From Mesobacillus boroniphilus (GTDB lineage: Bacteria > Bacillota > Bacilli > Bacillales > Cytobacillaceae), in contig NZ_QTKX01000002.1 in assembly GCF_018424685.1 (NCBI RefSeq), positions 186,001-250,000 on the forward strand: 64,000 nucleotides of DNA. Direction: 5' to 3'. Under the pieces are notes generated by a model, which was not told the origin of the DNA, searched no databases, and saw only the letters and a list, made by a program, of their open reading frames with translations. This document shows, in pieces, positions 56,027-64,000 of the stretch. The stretch's first letter is position 1. Each line of letters opens with the position of its first letter. A program made the translations under genes and the position numbers.

Positions 56027-57547
56027 ATGGATCTAGATACACTTCTATCATTTGAATGGGGGACGATGACTCCGGAATTCATCATCCTTGGTATTATTGC
56101 ACTTTTATCAGTCGCTGATCTATTCATGCCTAAGCATGTCGACCGGAAAATCCTTGGCTGGGTCGGTTTTGCTGGTGTGGTACTAGCGTTAATTTCACTG
56201 GTTTCACTGATTGGTACCGAAACCACTTCGATTTTATACGATACATTCAGATTGGATTCTTTCGCGATAGCGTTCAAGCTCATCCTCCTTCTTGGAGCGG
56301 CGCTGGTCATGCTGTTGGCGATAGACTACAGGACGAATGAAGGACTTGAGGAATATAAGGGAGAATTCTTCTACCTGTTCCTCACTGCATTGCTTGGTAC
56401 GATGTTCATGGCATCAAGCGGCGACTTGATCACATTGTTCGTCGGCCTTGAACTGCTGTCCATTCCGTCTTACGTCCTTGCAGGTATGCGCAAGCGCAAC
56501 CTGAAATCGAATGAATCGGCTATGAAATACGTCCTGAACGGTGGGATTTCCACTGCGATTACATTGTTCGGTATGAGCTATGTTTACGGAATCGCCGGAA
56601 CAACAAATTTAAAAGGAATCGCACAAGTCTTTGGAGGACTGAGTGACCCTCAGCACATTTACATCCTTGGACTGGCATTCTTCATGATTTTCGTCGGCCT
56701 ATCATTCAAGCTGGCATCCGCTCCATTCCATATGTGGGCACCTGATGTATACGAAGGAGCACCAACTCCAGTGACTGCGTTCCTGAGCGTCGTCTCTAAA
56801 ACAGCTGGATTTGTGATCATCCTCCGTATCTTATTATCCATTTTTGGATATATTCCTGTCGCACAAGAAGATGGACAGCCAATTCCGCTGCTGTTCGCAG
56901 TTCAGGATTACATTGCATTCCTGGCGGGAGCAACAATGATCATTGGTAACGTCGTCGCCTTAAGACAGCGCAACATCAAGCGCATGTTCGCATACTCAAG
57001 TATCGCGCATGCAGGTTACATCCTTGTCGCTTTGACAGCCATGTCATTCGTGACCTTCGATGCAATCTGGTTCTACATGCTCGCATACGTATTGATGAAT
57101 CTTGGCGCATTCGCCATCATTCAGCTGATCACAATGAAAACTGGCTCAGAAGATATCAGCCACTTCGCCGGCCTCTACCGCCGATCGCCATTATTGGCAG
57201 TCGGAATGGGAATCTTCATCCTGTCACTCGCAGGAATCCCGGGTACAGCAGGCTTCATCGGCAAGCTGAACATCTTCATGGGAGCATTGATGGTCGACCA
57301 GGCACACTACGTACTGGTATCGATCATGATTGCGACAACAGTCGTATCCTATTTCTACTACTTCGGAGTCATGACGCAAATGTTCTTCCGTCCGGCAGCA
57401 AGCGACGAAAAAATTCAGCTGCCAGCAGGAACAACAGCCGTCATCCTGATCACAGTAATCGGAACGATCCTGTTCGGAGTCATGCCAAACCTGGCAATCG
57501 ACTTCATGCATACGAACTTTAACCAGTTCGTTGACTTTATGAGATAG
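56027..57547 (+). CDS. nuoN: NADH-quinone oxidoreductase subunit N
   Basis: Third antiporter-like pump (506 aa), with FVGLELLSIPSYVLAGM, KLASAPFHMWAPDVYEGAPTPVTAFLS, and MFAYSSIAHAGYILVAL. Last gene of the operon, 6 bp after nuoM. No nuoE, nuoF or nuoG is found here. Confidence 0.96.
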   Translation: MDLDTLLSFEWGTMTPEFIILGIIALLSVADLFMPKHVDRKILGWVGFAGVVLALISLVSLIGTETTSILYDTFRLDSFAIAFKLILLLGAALVMLLAIDYRTNEGLEEYKGEFFYLFLTALLGTMFMASSGDLITLFVGLELLSIPSYVLAGMRKRNLKSNESAMKYVLNGGISTAITLFGMSYVYGIAGTTNLKGIAQVFGGLSDPQHIYILGLAFFMIFVGLSFKLASAPFHMWAPDVYEGAPTPVTAFLSVVSKTAGFVIILRILLSIFGYIPVAQEDGQPIPLLFAVQDYIAFLAGATMIIGNVVALRQRNIKRMFAYSSIAHAGYILVALTAMSFVTFDAIWFYMLAYVLMNLGAFAIIQLITMKTGSEDISHFAGLYRRSPLLAVGMGIFILSLAGIPGTAGFIGKLNIFMGALMVDQAHYVLVSIMIATTVVSYFYYFGVMTQMFFRPAASDEKIQLPAGTTAVILITVIGTILFGVMPNLAIDFMHTNFNQFVDFMR

Positions 57548-57651
57548 GCTTGTTACTTTTCTATTTTGGATGTAAGAACAAGTTCGAAAAGTAAAAATCA
57601 TGTTTGGGTTTTGGGGAAAATCGATTCATGGAAACAAAGGGGTAAATTCAG

Positions 57652-57684
57652 CTGGCCTTGCTTTTAATAGCGGGCCAGTTTTTC
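57652..57684 (+). terminator. nuo operon terminator
   Basis: CTGGCC / GGCCAG with a 15-nt loop and T5 tail, about 105 bp past nuoN. Confidence 0.78.
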
Positions 57685-57712
57685 TTTGGATTGAAATATA
57701 GTTTCGACCATA

Positions 57713-58239
57713 TGCCCGAAAAGAAAAGGGGGAGGCAATTTCGGTAACAAGAGGGGCCGACATGTGCCCGAAAAGAAAAGGGGGAGGCAATTTCGGTAAC
57801 AAGAGGGGCCGACATGTGCCCGAAAAGAAAAGGGGGAGGCAATTTCGGTAACAAGAAAGGCCAACATATGCCCGAAAAGGAAGAGGAGAGGGAGTTTCGG
57901 TAACAAGAAGGGTCAACATGTGCCCGAAAAGGAAGAGGAGAGGGAGTTTCGGTAACAAGAAGGGTCAACATGTGCCCGAAAAGGATGGGGAGAGGGAGTT
58001 TCGGTAAAAAAAGGGGCCGACATGTGCCCGAAAAGAAAAGGGGGAGGCAATTTCGGTAACAAGAAAGGCCAACATATGCCCGAAAAGGAAGAGGGGAGGG
58101 AGTTTCGGTAAAAAAAGGGGCCAACATGTGTCCGAAAAGGAAAAGGAGAGCGAATTTCGGTAACAAGAGGGGCCGACATGTACCCGAAAAGGAATAAGAG
58201 AACGGGTTTCGGTCACAAGAGAGAAGCACATGTGTCCTT
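57713..58239. repeat. 52-bp tandem array, 10 full units plus a partial, with alternating inverted hexamers
   Basis: Unit starts (TGCCCGAAAAG or variant) are at 57713, 57765, 57817, 57869, 57921, 57973, 58025, 58077, 58129, 58181 and 58233, always 52 bp apart. CCGAAA and TTTCGG are invariant in the full units: CCGAAA to TTTCGG is 23 bp centre to centre, TTTCGG to the next CCGAAA is 29 bp. A purine run (AGAAAAGGGGGAGG or variant) follows CCGAAA. Several minus-strand frames open across it are by-products. Begins 29 bp after the nuo terminator. Confidence 0.95.
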
Positions 58240-58357
58240 AAAGAGACGGAAATAATAATCATTCTATGTCATGAAACTTTCCTGTTGCTGAAACGTCTAA
58301 AATAACAGATAACCATCAAGTTTATGTTAAAATAAACATGATAAGGGGGGACAGTTT

Positions 58358-58594
58358 ATGCTAACAGGTTTTGGCGGCTTTGCGCTGACCAGCATCCTAA
58401 CACATCTTGTTTTTATCGCTATTTCATGGTGGGCTCTTCAAGCACTCCAATTTGATAAGCTGCTACGGGCAAACCATGTTCTTCAAGCCCGAGTTTTATA
58501 TATCCTTGCTTCCATCGCACTGGGATCCACAGTAAGTAATTTCTTCCTTGATTACCTCCAATGGTCACAGCAGCTTCCGATGATTTTTCAGTAA
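58358..58594 (+). CDS. ywzB: DUF1146 membrane protein YwzB
   Basis: 78-residue protein with two transmembrane helices (about residues 8-29 and 46-66), matching the YwzB/DUF1146 family that follows the atp operon in Bacillus. Function unknown. AAGGGGGG lies 9 bp before the ATG. The stop codon is immediately followed by a MITE-like element. Confidence 0.87.
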   Translation: MLTGFGGFALTSILTHLVFIAISWWALQALQFDKLLRANHVLQARVLYILASIALGSTVSNFFLDYLQWSQQLPMIFQ

Positions 58595-58700
58595 GGCTCT
58601 ATTCGTAAACTTTATTGCTTTCTCAACAAAATTAACAACCGATACTTGGTTTTTACGAGTTCTAAGCCTTACCAATACAAAAGGCTCCTCGAAAAGAGCC
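58595..58700. mobile_element. MITE-like element, 106 bp
   Basis: Left end GGCTCTATTCGTAAAC, right end CTCGAAAAGAGCC: terminal inverted repeats of about 11 bp (GGCTCT-TTCG). The left end matches the element at 12211 and the fragment at 9198. It starts at the first base after the ywzB stop codon. Confidence 0.6.
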
Positions 58701-58735
58701 CAGCAGGTGTTTAGGACTTTTTGGCTCACCTGCTG
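58701..58735 (+). terminator. Hairpin downstream of ywzB
   Basis: CAGCAGGTG / CACCTGCTG, perfect 9-bp stem, 17-nt loop, no T run after it. It abuts the MITE-like element. Downstream to 58969 nothing else is evident. Confidence 0.5.
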
Positions 58736-58969
58736 TAAAGTCTAAACAAATTGGTAAAAAATTAGGTCTTCATACATGTTTCCAAAACGCTAGGTTTTGA
58801 GTACAATTCTCTTTGTGCTTGTTTTTTGAAGCATTATGTTATTTTTTTCACATGCAATGAACACCCGGATAAGTTGGTACATAGAATGATGTCAAAAAGT
58901 GACGAGAATTCCCAAGTATGCGATTCGCTCTCCTGGTAAGAATGGTAATAAGGGGAGAGTGAGAGACAT

Positions 58970-59689
58970 ATGAAGAAGATTCCATTTATTTTATCAATTT
59001 TTGGCATTATTGGTTTTATTGTGCTTCAAGCTGGGAATAAGACGACTGTAGCTGACGCTGATCATGAAATAAAAACTCTGGCCTCAGTTTTGCAGGACGA
59101 AAATATTTTGATCACTGGTTGGTCTATATATGCAAGGGAAACATTGGAAGAAGAAAATGTCGAAGGTTTGGTAAAAGAATTAAAAGTCCAGCTTCCGGAT
59201 TGGACATGGAATCACCAGAATGGAGAACTAACAGCTGTTTCGAATTCTTCTGAGATTCAGGAAAAAATTAAAATTGTTTCTACCGACACAAACGGGCCGA
59301 TACATACGTATGTGATGTATGAGGTCAGAAGTCAGTACTGGAATAAAAATACAGAAACTTTTTTAAACAAAAAATTACCAGGCAGAATATTTGACATTTT
59401 TCGAGGAAACGCCACAACTTTCTCTTGTATTGAAGGCGAAATCAATGATAAGATAAAATCGGCTTTACCTGTTTATAAAGCTAAATTGCTCAAGGCTTTT
59501 CAAGCCGAGGAGGTCGAAGGGTTGGAAGAAGCATCATTTATTTCCACATCCGCCGTTTCGCCTTTGTTCGACAACTCTTTGAGCAATGACCATGAGATGA
59601 ATATGCAGCTTGGATTACGGAAAACTGATCGATTGGGCGCAAAGACTACCCTCGTAGTTGGCACACCCATCATAACGATTGAATATTAA
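58970..59689 (+). CDS. ywmB: YwmB family protein
   Basis: 239-residue exported protein of unknown function (YwmB, TATA-box-binding-like fold). N-terminal signal or anchor helix (KKIPFILSIFGIIGFIVLQAG), then an extracytoplasmic domain with ITGWSIYARETL, a single Cys (FSCIEGEIND) and a C-terminal GAKTTLVVGTPIITIEY. Its place just before murA and spoIID is conserved in Bacillus, which suggests a cell-wall or sporulation link. Confidence 0.88.
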   Translation: MKKIPFILSIFGIIGFIVLQAGNKTTVADADHEIKTLASVLQDENILITGWSIYARETLEEENVEGLVKELKVQLPDWTWNHQNGELTAVSNSSEIQEKIKIVSTDTNGPIHTYVMYEVRSQYWNKNTETFLNKKLPGRIFDIFRGNATTFSCIEGEINDKIKSALPVYKAKLLKAFQAEEVEGLEEASFISTSAVSPLFDNSLSNDHEMNMQLGLRKTDRLGAKTTLVVGTPIITIEY

Positions 59690-59721
59690 TATAGAGAAAT
59701 TGGACGCGGAGGGGAATACAC

Positions 59722-61029
59722 TTGGAAAAAATCATCGTCCGCGGCGGACAAAGGCTAAGCGGTTCTGTAAAGGTTGAAGGAGCTAAGAATGCCGTCTTGC
59801 CTGTTATCGCTGCAACATTATTAGCAAGTGACGGAAAAAGCGTAATTCGTGATGTGCCAACTCTCTCCGATGTATATACCATCAACGAAGTATTACGTTC
59901 TTTAAACGCCGTAGTGGAGTTTGAAAATAACACAATTACAGTAGATGCATCCAGAGAGTTAAAAATAGAAGCACCTTTTGAGTATGTTCGTAAAATGCGT
60001 GCTTCTGTATTAGTAATGGGATCCCTGCTTGCCAGGAATGGCCGTGCCCGTGTAGCGCTGCCAGGCGGCTGCGCAATCGGTTCCCGTCCTATCGACCAGC
60101 ACCTTAAAGGCTTTGAAGCAATGGGTGCGACTGTCAAGGTAGGAAACGGTTTTATCGAAGCCGAAGCAGTCAATGGTTTGCACGGAGCAAAAATATACCT
60201 TGATTTCCCTAGCGTAGGAGCTACGGAAAACATCATGATGGCGGCTGTCCTTGCAAAAGGCACAACCATCATCGAAAACGTCGCAAAAGAACCTGAAATC
60301 GTTGACCTTGCCAACTTCCTGAATAAAATGGGAGCGAAGGTAAGAGGAGCCGGCACTGGCACAATCAAGATCGAAGGTGTGGAAGTACTGTTTGGTGCTG
60401 ATCACAACATCATTCCTGACCGAATCGAAGCAGGAACATTCATGGTTGCGTCTGCCATCACTGGCGGAAACGTCCTTGTAAAAGGCGCTGTTCCAGAACA
60501 TCTTTCTTCATTGGTAGCGAAGATGGAAGAAATGGGCGTTACCATCATTGAAGAAGAAGAAGGCTTGCGTGTTATCGGGCCTGAAAAATTGAAAGCAGTC
60601 GACATCAAGACGATGCCGCACCCTGGTTTCCCGACAGATATGCAATCCCAGATGATGGCATTGCTATTGCGTGCTCAGGGCACAAGCATGATCACGGAAA
60701 CTGTTTTCGAAAACCGCTTCATGCACGTGGAAGAATTCCGCCGTATGAACGCAAACATCAAAATCGATGGACGTTCTGTCATCATGAACGGGCCATCTAA
60801 CCTTCAGGGAGCAGAAGTGGCAGCAACTGACCTGCGTGCCGCAGCATCACTGATCCTGACTGGTCTTGTAGCTGATGGTATTACTCGCGTAACAGAGCTT
60901 TACCACCTGGATCGCGGCTATGTGAACTTCCATCAAAAACTCGCAGCACTTGGTGCAGACATTGAACGCGTCAGCGAAGTAGAAGAACAGCCAGCAACAG
61001 ATAAATTAGTCTCAGACATGAACGCATAA
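59722..61029 (+). CDS. murAA: UDP-N-acetylglucosamine 1-carboxyvinyltransferase, main paralogue
   Basis: MurA, first committed enzyme of peptidoglycan synthesis and the fosfomycin target. 435 aa. Catalytic Cys in [23 protein letters not shown] (about residue 116), UDP-GlcNAc contacts in [24 protein letters not shown] near residue 303. TTG start at 59722 with GGAGGGG 7 bp upstream. The second paralogue is murZ at 16202. A C-terminal acidic tail follows the domain. Confidence 0.96.
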   Translation: MEKIIVRGGQRLSGSVKVEGAKNAVLPVIAATLLASDGKSVIRDVPTLSDVYTINEVLRSLNAVVEFENNTITVDASRELKIEAPFEYVRKMRASVLVMGSLLARNGRARVALPGGCAIGSRPIDQHLKGFEAMGATVKVGNGFIEAEAVNGLHGAKIYLDFPSVGATENIMMAAVLAKGTTIIENVAKEPEIVDLANFLNKMGAKVRGAGTGTIKIEGVEVLFGADHNIIPDRIEAGTFMVASAITGGNVLVKGAVPEHLSSLVAKMEEMGVTIIEEEEGLRVIGPEKLKAVDIKTMPHPGFPTDMQSQMMALLLRAQGTSMITETVFENRFMHVEEFRRMNANIKIDGRSVIMNGPSNLQGAEVAATDLRAAASLILTGLVADGITRVTELYHLDRGYVNFHQKLAALGADIERVSEVEEQPATDKLVSDMNA

Positions 61030-61045
61030 ATAATACTACTCAATG

Positions 61046-61088
61046 AACCGGAGAATTGTGCTTTTACGTATAGTTCTGCGGTTTTTTG
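61046..61088 (+). terminator. murAA terminator
   Basis: AACCGGAGAA / TTCTGCGGTT with one mismatch and a T6 tail. Confidence 0.75.
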
Positions 61089-61191
61089 ATTTTTGTAATT
61101 GGGGTTAATTTAAAAAAAATGTCCAATTTCGATCGACTTAGTATGAACATTTTAAAAGAAAATATACAAATGCCGAGCTTTTTCAAATTTT

Positions 61192-61222
61192 GTCATAAAA
61201 GCTTGTCCGCCTCCATATGAAT
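61192..61222 (+). promoter_or_regulatory. spoIID sigma-E promoter
   Basis: GTCATAAA (61192-61199), 14 bp, then CATATGAAT (61214-61222), close to the sigma-E consensus and 50 bp before spoIID. spoIID is a classical sigma-E gene in B. subtilis. Confidence 0.75.
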
Positions 61223-61271
61223 GGAATGAGACGGTTAATAACCGTGAAATTTCATAATGGAGGCTTTTTCT

Positions 61272-62300
61272 ATGTTAAAATTCAAACCAATCATCGTACT
61301 AGCTGCTATCCTTTTCGCTGTCACTCTCCTGATCCCATCCTTGCTCGTCCTCCCTTTTATGGAAGAAAAAGCGGGCGGAAAGCTTGGGGAAGAATTACAA
61401 AGCGAGGCTAAGGATGTTGCTGCGGTCCCTACAGCAGATTCGGCTGTCGAGGTAGCCGTTTACCGGACAGCGTTGTCCAAGACAGAGAAGCTTCCGCTTG
61501 ATGAATACTTGATTGGCGTCGTTGCGGCTGAAATGCCCGCTGAGTTCGAGCTAGAGGCATTGAAGGCACAGGCATTGTCGGCAAGGACTTATTATGTAAA
61601 ACAAATGCTGAGCCCAAATAAAGTAGGCGTACCCGAAGGCGCTCAGTTGAATGATACTGAAATACACCAGGTATTTAAAAATAAAGAAGAATTGAAAAAG
61701 CAATGGGGCGTTGACTATAAATGGAAGATGAAGAAAATCGCTGAGGCAGTAAAAGCAACCGACGGACAGGTGCTTACCTTTGATGGAGCGCCGATTGACG
61801 CCACTTTCTTTTCGACATCGAACGGTTTCACTGAGAACTCAGAGGAATACTGGTCAAATTCCCTGCCGTATTTGAGGAGTGTAGAAAGTCCATGGGATCT
61901 GCAATCTCCGAAATTCCGCAACCAAACTGTCATGACGGTATCTGAAGTAGAATCAAAGCTTGGCGTCAAGCTGCCGAACTCTCCGGAGATAGGTAAAGTC
62001 ATCTCCAGGACCACTGGCAATCGGGTCGCTAAAATAGATATCGGAGGTAAGGTCCTGACGGGAAAAGAAGTGCGTGATAAACTCGGCCTCCGCTCAAGCG
62101 ACTTCACCTGGGAGCTAAAAGGCTCTAACGTCGTCATCACCACCGAAGGCTTCGGCCACGGTGTCGGCATGAGCCAATACGGAGCCAACGGCATGGCCAC
62201 CGAAGGGAAGAACTATCAAGAAATCGTCAAACACTACTACAAAGGCGTTGAGATCAGTGAAGCAGATAGCATGCTTACGAAGGTGACTGCTAAGAAATAA
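61272..62300 (+). CDS. spoIID: Stage II sporulation protein D
   Basis: Membrane-anchored lytic transglycosylase that, with SpoIIM and SpoIIP, thins septal peptidoglycan for engulfment. 342 aa: N-terminal helix (KPIIVLAAILFAVTLLIPSLLV), then the SpoIID/LytB domain with EFELEALKAQALSARTYYV (catalytic Glu region), TFFSTSNGFTENSEEYW and GHGVGMSQYGANGMA. GGAGG lies 8 bp before the ATG at 61272; the ATG at 61257 overlaps it. Confidence 0.94.
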   Translation: MLKFKPIIVLAAILFAVTLLIPSLLVLPFMEEKAGGKLGEELQSEAKDVAAVPTADSAVEVAVYRTALSKTEKLPLDEYLIGVVAAEMPAEFELEALKAQALSARTYYVKQMLSPNKVGVPEGAQLNDTEIHQVFKNKEELKKQWGVDYKWKMKKIAEAVKATDGQVLTFDGAPIDATFFSTSNGFTENSEEYWSNSLPYLRSVESPWDLQSPKFRNQTVMTVSEVESKLGVKLPNSPEIGKVISRTTGNRVAKIDIGGKVLTGKEVRDKLGLRSSDFTWELKGSNVVITTEGFGHGVGMSQYGANGMATEGKNYQEIVKHYYKGVEISEADSMLTKVTAKK

Positions 62301-62345
62301 AATCATTATTGCCACTGCTGAGCTAATAAACCGAATAATGACATG

Positions 62346-62374
62346 GCCAGGGCAAACAGCGCCCTGGCTTTTTA
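62346..62374 (+). terminator. spoIID terminator
   Basis: GCCAGGGC / GCCCTGGC, AAACAGC loop, T5 tail. Confidence 0.93.
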
Positions 62375-62397
62375 GCGCGATCTGGATTTGGTTTGGT

Positions 62398-63393
62398 TTA
62401 ATATAATTTTTTCGCGGAATTGAAGAACGTTTCGATGTCAGGAGGCATGTGGTAGATGCGGCCTTTTTTGGTGCCGGTGTGGGGGAGGTTCATGGAAAAC
62501 AATAAGTCACTGGCAGTCTTGGGTGATATTCCGGTACAAAACTCCCTGCATGTTTGACTTTTCATGGTTTGTTGCATCAGAAGGAAAATCTCTTTTACTG
62601 TTTTGTAATGCGCAGTTTTGGACTTATGGCCGCACACGGGACAGCGCCACACCCATTTTTCCCGATACATGCCATAAGAAAAACAAGAGGGGCATTGAAT
62701 ACCTTTTTGAAGGTCGTCTAGTGTAAGGGAATATTGTTTCATAATATCAGGGTTGTAGGGAGTATGATTCTTTATTAGTAACTTCGATAATTTCCTTGCC
62801 TCTTTCTCGGTGAATACTGTGTTTGAGTTGTACCCATCGATTTGGAGTACTCTGCTTAACAAAATATCCCCTTTCACTATCAAATTGTTTAGGGACCGGT
62901 CACTCACCTTAATAATAGTAGAAGGGTTGCTGATAGCAACAAGATGGTATATGTGAGGGACATTAAATTTATGGCTCTGCAGCCATCTTTTCAAATGCCA
63001 GGCTTGCATCCGAACCTGGTTAATAGGATTATCATAAGATTTTTCTTGGCCATCTTTTGTTTGGATGATTTGCTCGGAGTCTTTGTCAAAGAAGAGAGTT
63101 CCTGCATAGTTTTTGGTTTCAATAAGGAGGATGTAGCGAAGAGTAAAAAGGAGAGTATCTATCTGAAAGTGCCAGTCATCATCTTGAAGGCGTAAATCCC
63201 GAAAGATGTGGTAACCTTTTTCAGGTAAAAAGCTTAAACGGTAATCAGTTTGCAGCTCACCCTTGTATCCTGCACGCCAAGCTTTGTAATCTTGTTCAAT
63301 TAATGAAATTTTAGGATGGTTTGGTACGATTCTTTCCATTAAAGCTTCATATTTTAAAAGTCGAATTGGATATGTCCTTTCTTTTTCAATCAA
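62398..63393 (-). CDS. NERD domain protein with zinc ribbon
   Basis: 332-residue protein. The N-terminal half is a NERD (nuclease-related) domain of the PD-(D/E)XK superfamily: GYKGELQTDYRL, then the catalytic-type pattern FQIDTLLFTLRYILLIETKNYAG (Asp...Glu-x-Lys). A zinc ribbon follows (CPSCFSYGM...CPVCGHKSK, about residues 225-255) and a C-terminal helical segment. Similar proteins occur scattered in Bacillus genomes; substrate and role are unknown. The TTG at 63393 is preferred because AAGGAG lies 7 bp upstream; a GTG at 63402 overlaps it. Confidence 0.85.
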   Translation of the reverse strand: MIEKERTYPIRLLKYEALMERIVPNHPKISLIEQDYKAWRAGYKGELQTDYRLSFLPEKGYHIFRDLRLQDDDWHFQIDTLLFTLRYILLIETKNYAGTLFFDKDSEQIIQTKDGQEKSYDNPINQVRMQAWHLKRWLQSHKFNVPHIYHLVAISNPSTIIKVSDRSLNNLIVKGDILLSRVLQIDGYNSNTVFTEKEARKLSKLLIKNHTPYNPDIMKQYSLTLDDLQKGIQCPSCFSYGMYREKWVWRCPVCGHKSKTAHYKTVKEIFLLMQQTMKSQTCREFCTGISPKTASDLLFSMNLPHTGTKKGRIYHMPPDIETFFNSAKKLY

Positions 63394-63508
63394 ATCTGTC
63401 ACTCCTTAATAGTTTTGAATACAAAATTCTTCGTCTTAATGCAATATACCTACAGATTTACTCGTTTAATTATGAAATAATTATGTCCAAGGATGGATTA
63501 ATGGGTTT

Positions 63509-63602
63509 ATTTACGGTTAGAAGAAATATATTACCGGTTGTTGATGATTTATTTACGGTTGGAGGATTTTTAATTACGGTTGTCGAGTTTTTATTTACGG
63601 TT
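63509..63602. repeat. 21-bp array, ATTTACGGTT type, 5 units
   Basis: ATTTACGGTT or variants start at 63509, 63530, 63551, 63572 and 63593, exactly 21 bp apart. The second unit reads ATTACCGGTT, close to the core of the arrays at 12427 and 29341. Lies between the NERD gene (5' side) and the VanZ-like gene (3' side), both on the minus strand. Confidence 0.88.
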
Positions 63603-63731
63603 GAAATTTTAAGATAGATTGTTGTGGTAGAAATGGCTGGATAAGTTTATCTGAAAAACAAAAGCCAGCCCAATTGACTAGGCCAGCCCCTTAAAAACCG
63701 TAACTAATAACTATTTTAAAAATAAACCCAG

Positions 63732-64000
63732 CTAAAATACCCGAACTCTCTCCTCAATCCCACGCAAAACCCTCCTCAGCCGCGTGAACTTCCCGCTGAA
63801 GTAGGCATGGTGAATGAAGTGTGATGCCGCTAAAACCCCAATTACGTCTTTTATAAAATCAATCACGGTTGCCGATCGGTATGGGACGAAGCTTTGATGG
63901 ACCTCGTCGAGCAGGCCGTACAGGATTGCTGCGCCCATGAAAGCAAAGCTCATCACTGGTGTGAAGCGCCCGGTCGTCAATGCAGCCACAACGAGCAGCA
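63732..64000 (-). CDS. VanZ-like family membrane protein, 5' end cut by window
   Basis: C-terminal part of a VanZ-like protein read on the minus strand; the frame stays open to the right edge, so the N terminus lies outside. Conserved signature LLDEVHQSFVPYRSATVIDFIKDVIG is present, with a membrane segment before it (PVMSFAFMGAAILYGL). VanZ-family proteins sit in the membrane; one confers low-level teicoplanin resistance, but chromosomal Bacillus members have no assigned role. A GTG at 63989 lies within an open frame and is not taken as the start. Confidence 0.87.
   Translation of the reverse strand, partial: LLVVAALTTGRFTPVMSFAFMGAAILYGLLDEVHQSFVPYRSATVIDFIKDVIGVLAASHFIHHAYFSGKFTRLRRVLRGIEERVRVF

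Noticed and set aside
57626..58262. Five overlapping minus-strand open frames (80-204 codons) across the 57713 array
   Set aside because: They are the repeat read in three frames: a 52-bp unit without stops cycles through all frames. No start sites with ribosome-binding sequences and no protein family; treated as a by-product of the array.

Overview
The window is chromosomal core DNA of a spore-forming Bacillaceae member. Gene order follows the left-arm rpoE-to-spoIID region of Bacillus subtilis (rpoE, pyrG, ywjG, spo0F, fbaA, tal, murZ, glpX, rho, rpmE, tdk, prfA, prmC, spoIIR, ywlB, ywlC, mntP, ywlE, rpiB, ywlG, glyA, upp, atp operon, ywzB, ywmB, murA, spoIID). An isobutyryl-CoA mutase cluster and an 11-subunit nuo operon, both absent from B. 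subtilis, suggest a Mesobacillus/Cytobacillus-like lineage; that placement is inference. No rRNA, tRNA, CRISPR array, prophage or intact insertion sequence was seen.

Layout. 1-9042: acyl-CoA degradation (thiolase cut by the window edge, hydroxyacyl-CoA dehydrogenase, two acyl-CoA dehydrogenases, a TetR regulator and fused mutase IcmF). 9386-20620: RNA polymerase delta, CTP synthase with its reiterative-transcription attenuator, the sporulation phosphorelay protein Spo0F, glycolytic/gluconeogenic enzymes, MurA2, Rho and L31. 21213-25772: thymidine kinase, a spore lipoprotein, release factor 1 with its methylase, and SpoIIR. 26052-32045: cupin plus truncated globin, a GsiB-like stress protein, an acetyltransferase, the t6A enzyme YwlC beside a DnaA-box cluster, Mn exporter, arginine phosphatase and a chemoreceptor. 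32396-38162: rpiB, ywlG, glyA, upp and a Vpr-like subtilase. 38522-45960: the complete ATP synthase operon. 46948-57547: complex I (nuoABCDHIJKLMN, no EFG). 58358-64000: ywzB, ywmB, murAA, spoIID, a NERD protein and a VanZ-like protein cut by the edge.

The most unusual content is in the intergenic DNA. Eleven short tandem arrays lie in gaps, most of them just downstream of intrinsic terminators. Eight have a period of 20-21 bp, one about 41 bp and two exactly 52 bp; these are close to 2, 4 and 5 helical turns. The two 52-bp arrays have unrelated sequences but the same geometry: complementary hexamers alternate at 29 and 23 bp centre spacing, and the purine stretch AGAAAAG or AGGAARA follows the second hexamer. 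This looks like one repeat family in which the half-sites covary. Three MITE-like elements with terminal inverted repeats and three copies of a longer GC-rich repeat are also present, one of them inside the atp operon between atpA and atpG.
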